In this document: in pieces, positions 5,780-6,308 of the stretch | Layout: each line of letters starts with the position of its first letter | Numbering within the stretch: the first letter of the stretch is position 1 | Assembly (NCBI GenBank): GCA_002438305.1 | Contig: DJUI01000048.1 | Location: forward strand, 35,922-42,229 | DNA from: Staphylococcaceae bacterium UBA6286 | GTDB taxonomy: Bacteria; Bacillota; Bacilli; Staphylococcales; Staphylococcaceae | Length of the DNA stretch: 6,308 nucleotides | Direction: 5' to 3' | Made by a program: the position numbers and the translations under genes | Notes under the pieces: generated by a model | Told to the model about the DNA's origin: nothing | Seen by the model: only the letters and a program-made list of their open reading frames with translations | The model's database searches: none

Positions 5780-5804
5780 ATTCCTTAATCGACCACCCTT
5801 AAAC
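5780..5804 (-). promoter_or_regulatory. Sigma-B-like promoter before ppk2
   Basis: On the minus strand GTTTAA (5804-5799), a full match to the sigma-B -35, is followed after 13 bases by AGGAAT (5785-5780), five of six to the GGGWAT -10. Spacing is within the family's 12-15 bases. The transcript would begin near 5772, a short leader with the ribosome binding site at 5764. No better sigma-A promoter is seen in this gap. Confidence 0.55.
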
Positions 5805-5809
5805 ATAGA

Positions 5810-5843
5810 TACCCTCACCAAGTGTGTCAGTTCCGTGAGGGTA
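5810..5843. terminator. Hairpin after the metallophosphoesterase gene, possible weak terminator
   Basis: TACCCTCAC (5810-5818) and GTGAGGGTA (5835-5843) are a perfect 9-bp inverted repeat with a 16-base loop. It begins 2 bases after the metallophosphoesterase stop. Downstream on the minus strand is only TCTATGTTTAAG, so termination would be partial at best. It may instead stabilise the 3' end or separate the upstream gene from ppk2. Confidence 0.5.
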
Positions 5844-5845
5844 GA

Positions 5846-6308
5846 TTATATATCAATGGTATAAAGTGCATCCGCTATTTCTCTTTGAATATGATTTGAG
5901 CGCCACTGTCTCGTGTAGCCGAGACAGGAGCAAATGTAAGTAATTCCTTGTTCTACAGCCGTTTTTCTGAAATGGACATGTCCCATAATACTGTAGCGGA
6001 CCGGATAGTTTTTGCATAGATCATTGAAATCAGATGTCCCGATATAAGCATTGTAAAAGTCGAAAATTCGATGCGGAAGCGGAACAGTGAATTTTTTGTG
6101 TGTCACGATATGGGTCATTAAAATAATCTGACGGTCTCCAATATGTTCGAAATCCCGTTGGACTGCTTCAGCAAATGCTTTTGATACTGATTGATCGTCT
6201 AACTGCCAGTCCATATAGTGCTTATCCTGCCACGTGCTCCCTTTGAATTTGCCTGACGCCAGCTTCTGCTGATCAAATCTAGCATCTGCATAGCTGTAAT
6301 CATACCAG
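5846..6308 (-). CDS. Metallophosphoesterase, C-terminal part (5' end outside window)
   Basis: The frame is open to the right window edge, giving 153 visible residues; the ATG at 6214 is internal, since 31 matching-style residues precede it (beginning WYDYSYADARF). This is the C-terminal half of a calcineurin-like metallophosphoesterase, which uses a dinuclear metal centre to cleave phosphoesters. The later metal-binding motifs are visible: MTHIVTH (His66 and His70 of the visible part) and GHVHF (109-113, the family's GHxH). The WYDYS block followed by a WQDK and then a DWQ segment resembles the cytoplasmic bacterial subgroup often annotated only as 'metallophosphoesterase'. The N-terminal D-x-H and GDxxD motifs would lie outside. 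The substrate cannot be told from this part. It is followed by a hairpin, then ppk2 on the same strand after a 96-base gap. Confidence 0.85.
   Translation of the reverse strand, partial: WYDYSYADARFDQQKLASGKFKGSTWQDKHYMDWQLDDQSVSKAFAEAVQRDFEHIGDRQIILMTHIVTHKKFTVPLPHRIFDFYNAYIGTSDFNDLCKNYPVRYSIMGHVHFRKTAVEQGITYICSCLGYTRQWRSNHIQREIADALYTIDI

Noticed and set aside
5750..5821. Longer ppk2 reading frame starting at 5821
   Set aside because: The extra residues match nothing in PPK2, the region contains the hairpin and the sigma-B-like promoter, and the strong ribosome binding site serves the ATG at 5749.

Overview
The window looks like chromosomal DNA from a low-GC Gram-positive bacterium (Bacillota). 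The evidence is strong GGAGG-type ribosome binding sites, AT-rich sigma-A promoters, U-tailed hairpin terminators, a SAM-I (S-box) riboswitch, and proteins that resemble Bacillus/Staphylococcaceae families (BmrA-type exporter, YdhG/Fra-type protein, AcpD/AzoR azoreductase). A Staphylococcaceae relative such as Macrococcus is my best guess; this is inferred from protein flavour, not from a marker gene. No rRNA, tRNA, IS element, phage gene or CRISPR array is visible.

Layout. (1) 1-576 (+): the C-terminal two thirds of a tryptophan 2,3-dioxygenase, cut by the left window edge and ending at a perfect bidirectional terminator (603-629). (2) 661-1190 (-): a single small gene of unknown function (661-966). 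A well-preserved SAM-I riboswitch with its own terminator and antiterminator precedes it (994-1137), driven by a promoter at 1162-1190. This unit is the most notable thing in the window: a SAM-responsive switch dedicated to one uncharacterised 101-residue protein. (3) 1194-1829 (-): an FMN-dependent NADH-azoreductase, divergent from (4) 2048-3805 (+), a full-length BmrA-like homodimeric ABC multidrug exporter. They share an AT-rich, dyad-rich 218-bp control region.

(5) 3829-6308 (-): a leftward cluster read right to left. It starts with a metallophosphoesterase cut by the right edge. Next come a class III polyphosphate kinase 2 (PPK2) and an 8-TM TspO/MBR-like membrane protein, whose reading frames overlap by 4 nt. 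Last is a short YdhG/DUF1801 (frataxin-like) protein that seems to lack the middle of the domain. A sigma-B-like promoter (GTTTAA-N13-AGGAAT) lies just before ppk2, so the polyphosphate/TspO pair may be a stress-induced unit. The exporter and this cluster converge on an 18-bp perfect hairpin (3831-3871) that lies wholly inside the 3' coding end of the ydhG-like gene.

As a whole, the window is several short, independently controlled units with a stress and redox flavour (quinone/azo reduction, drug export, polyphosphate-based nucleotide phosphorylation), not one pathway. The coding starts of three genes (small S-box gene, exporter, ppk2) were chosen by ribosome binding site and differ from the longest open frame.
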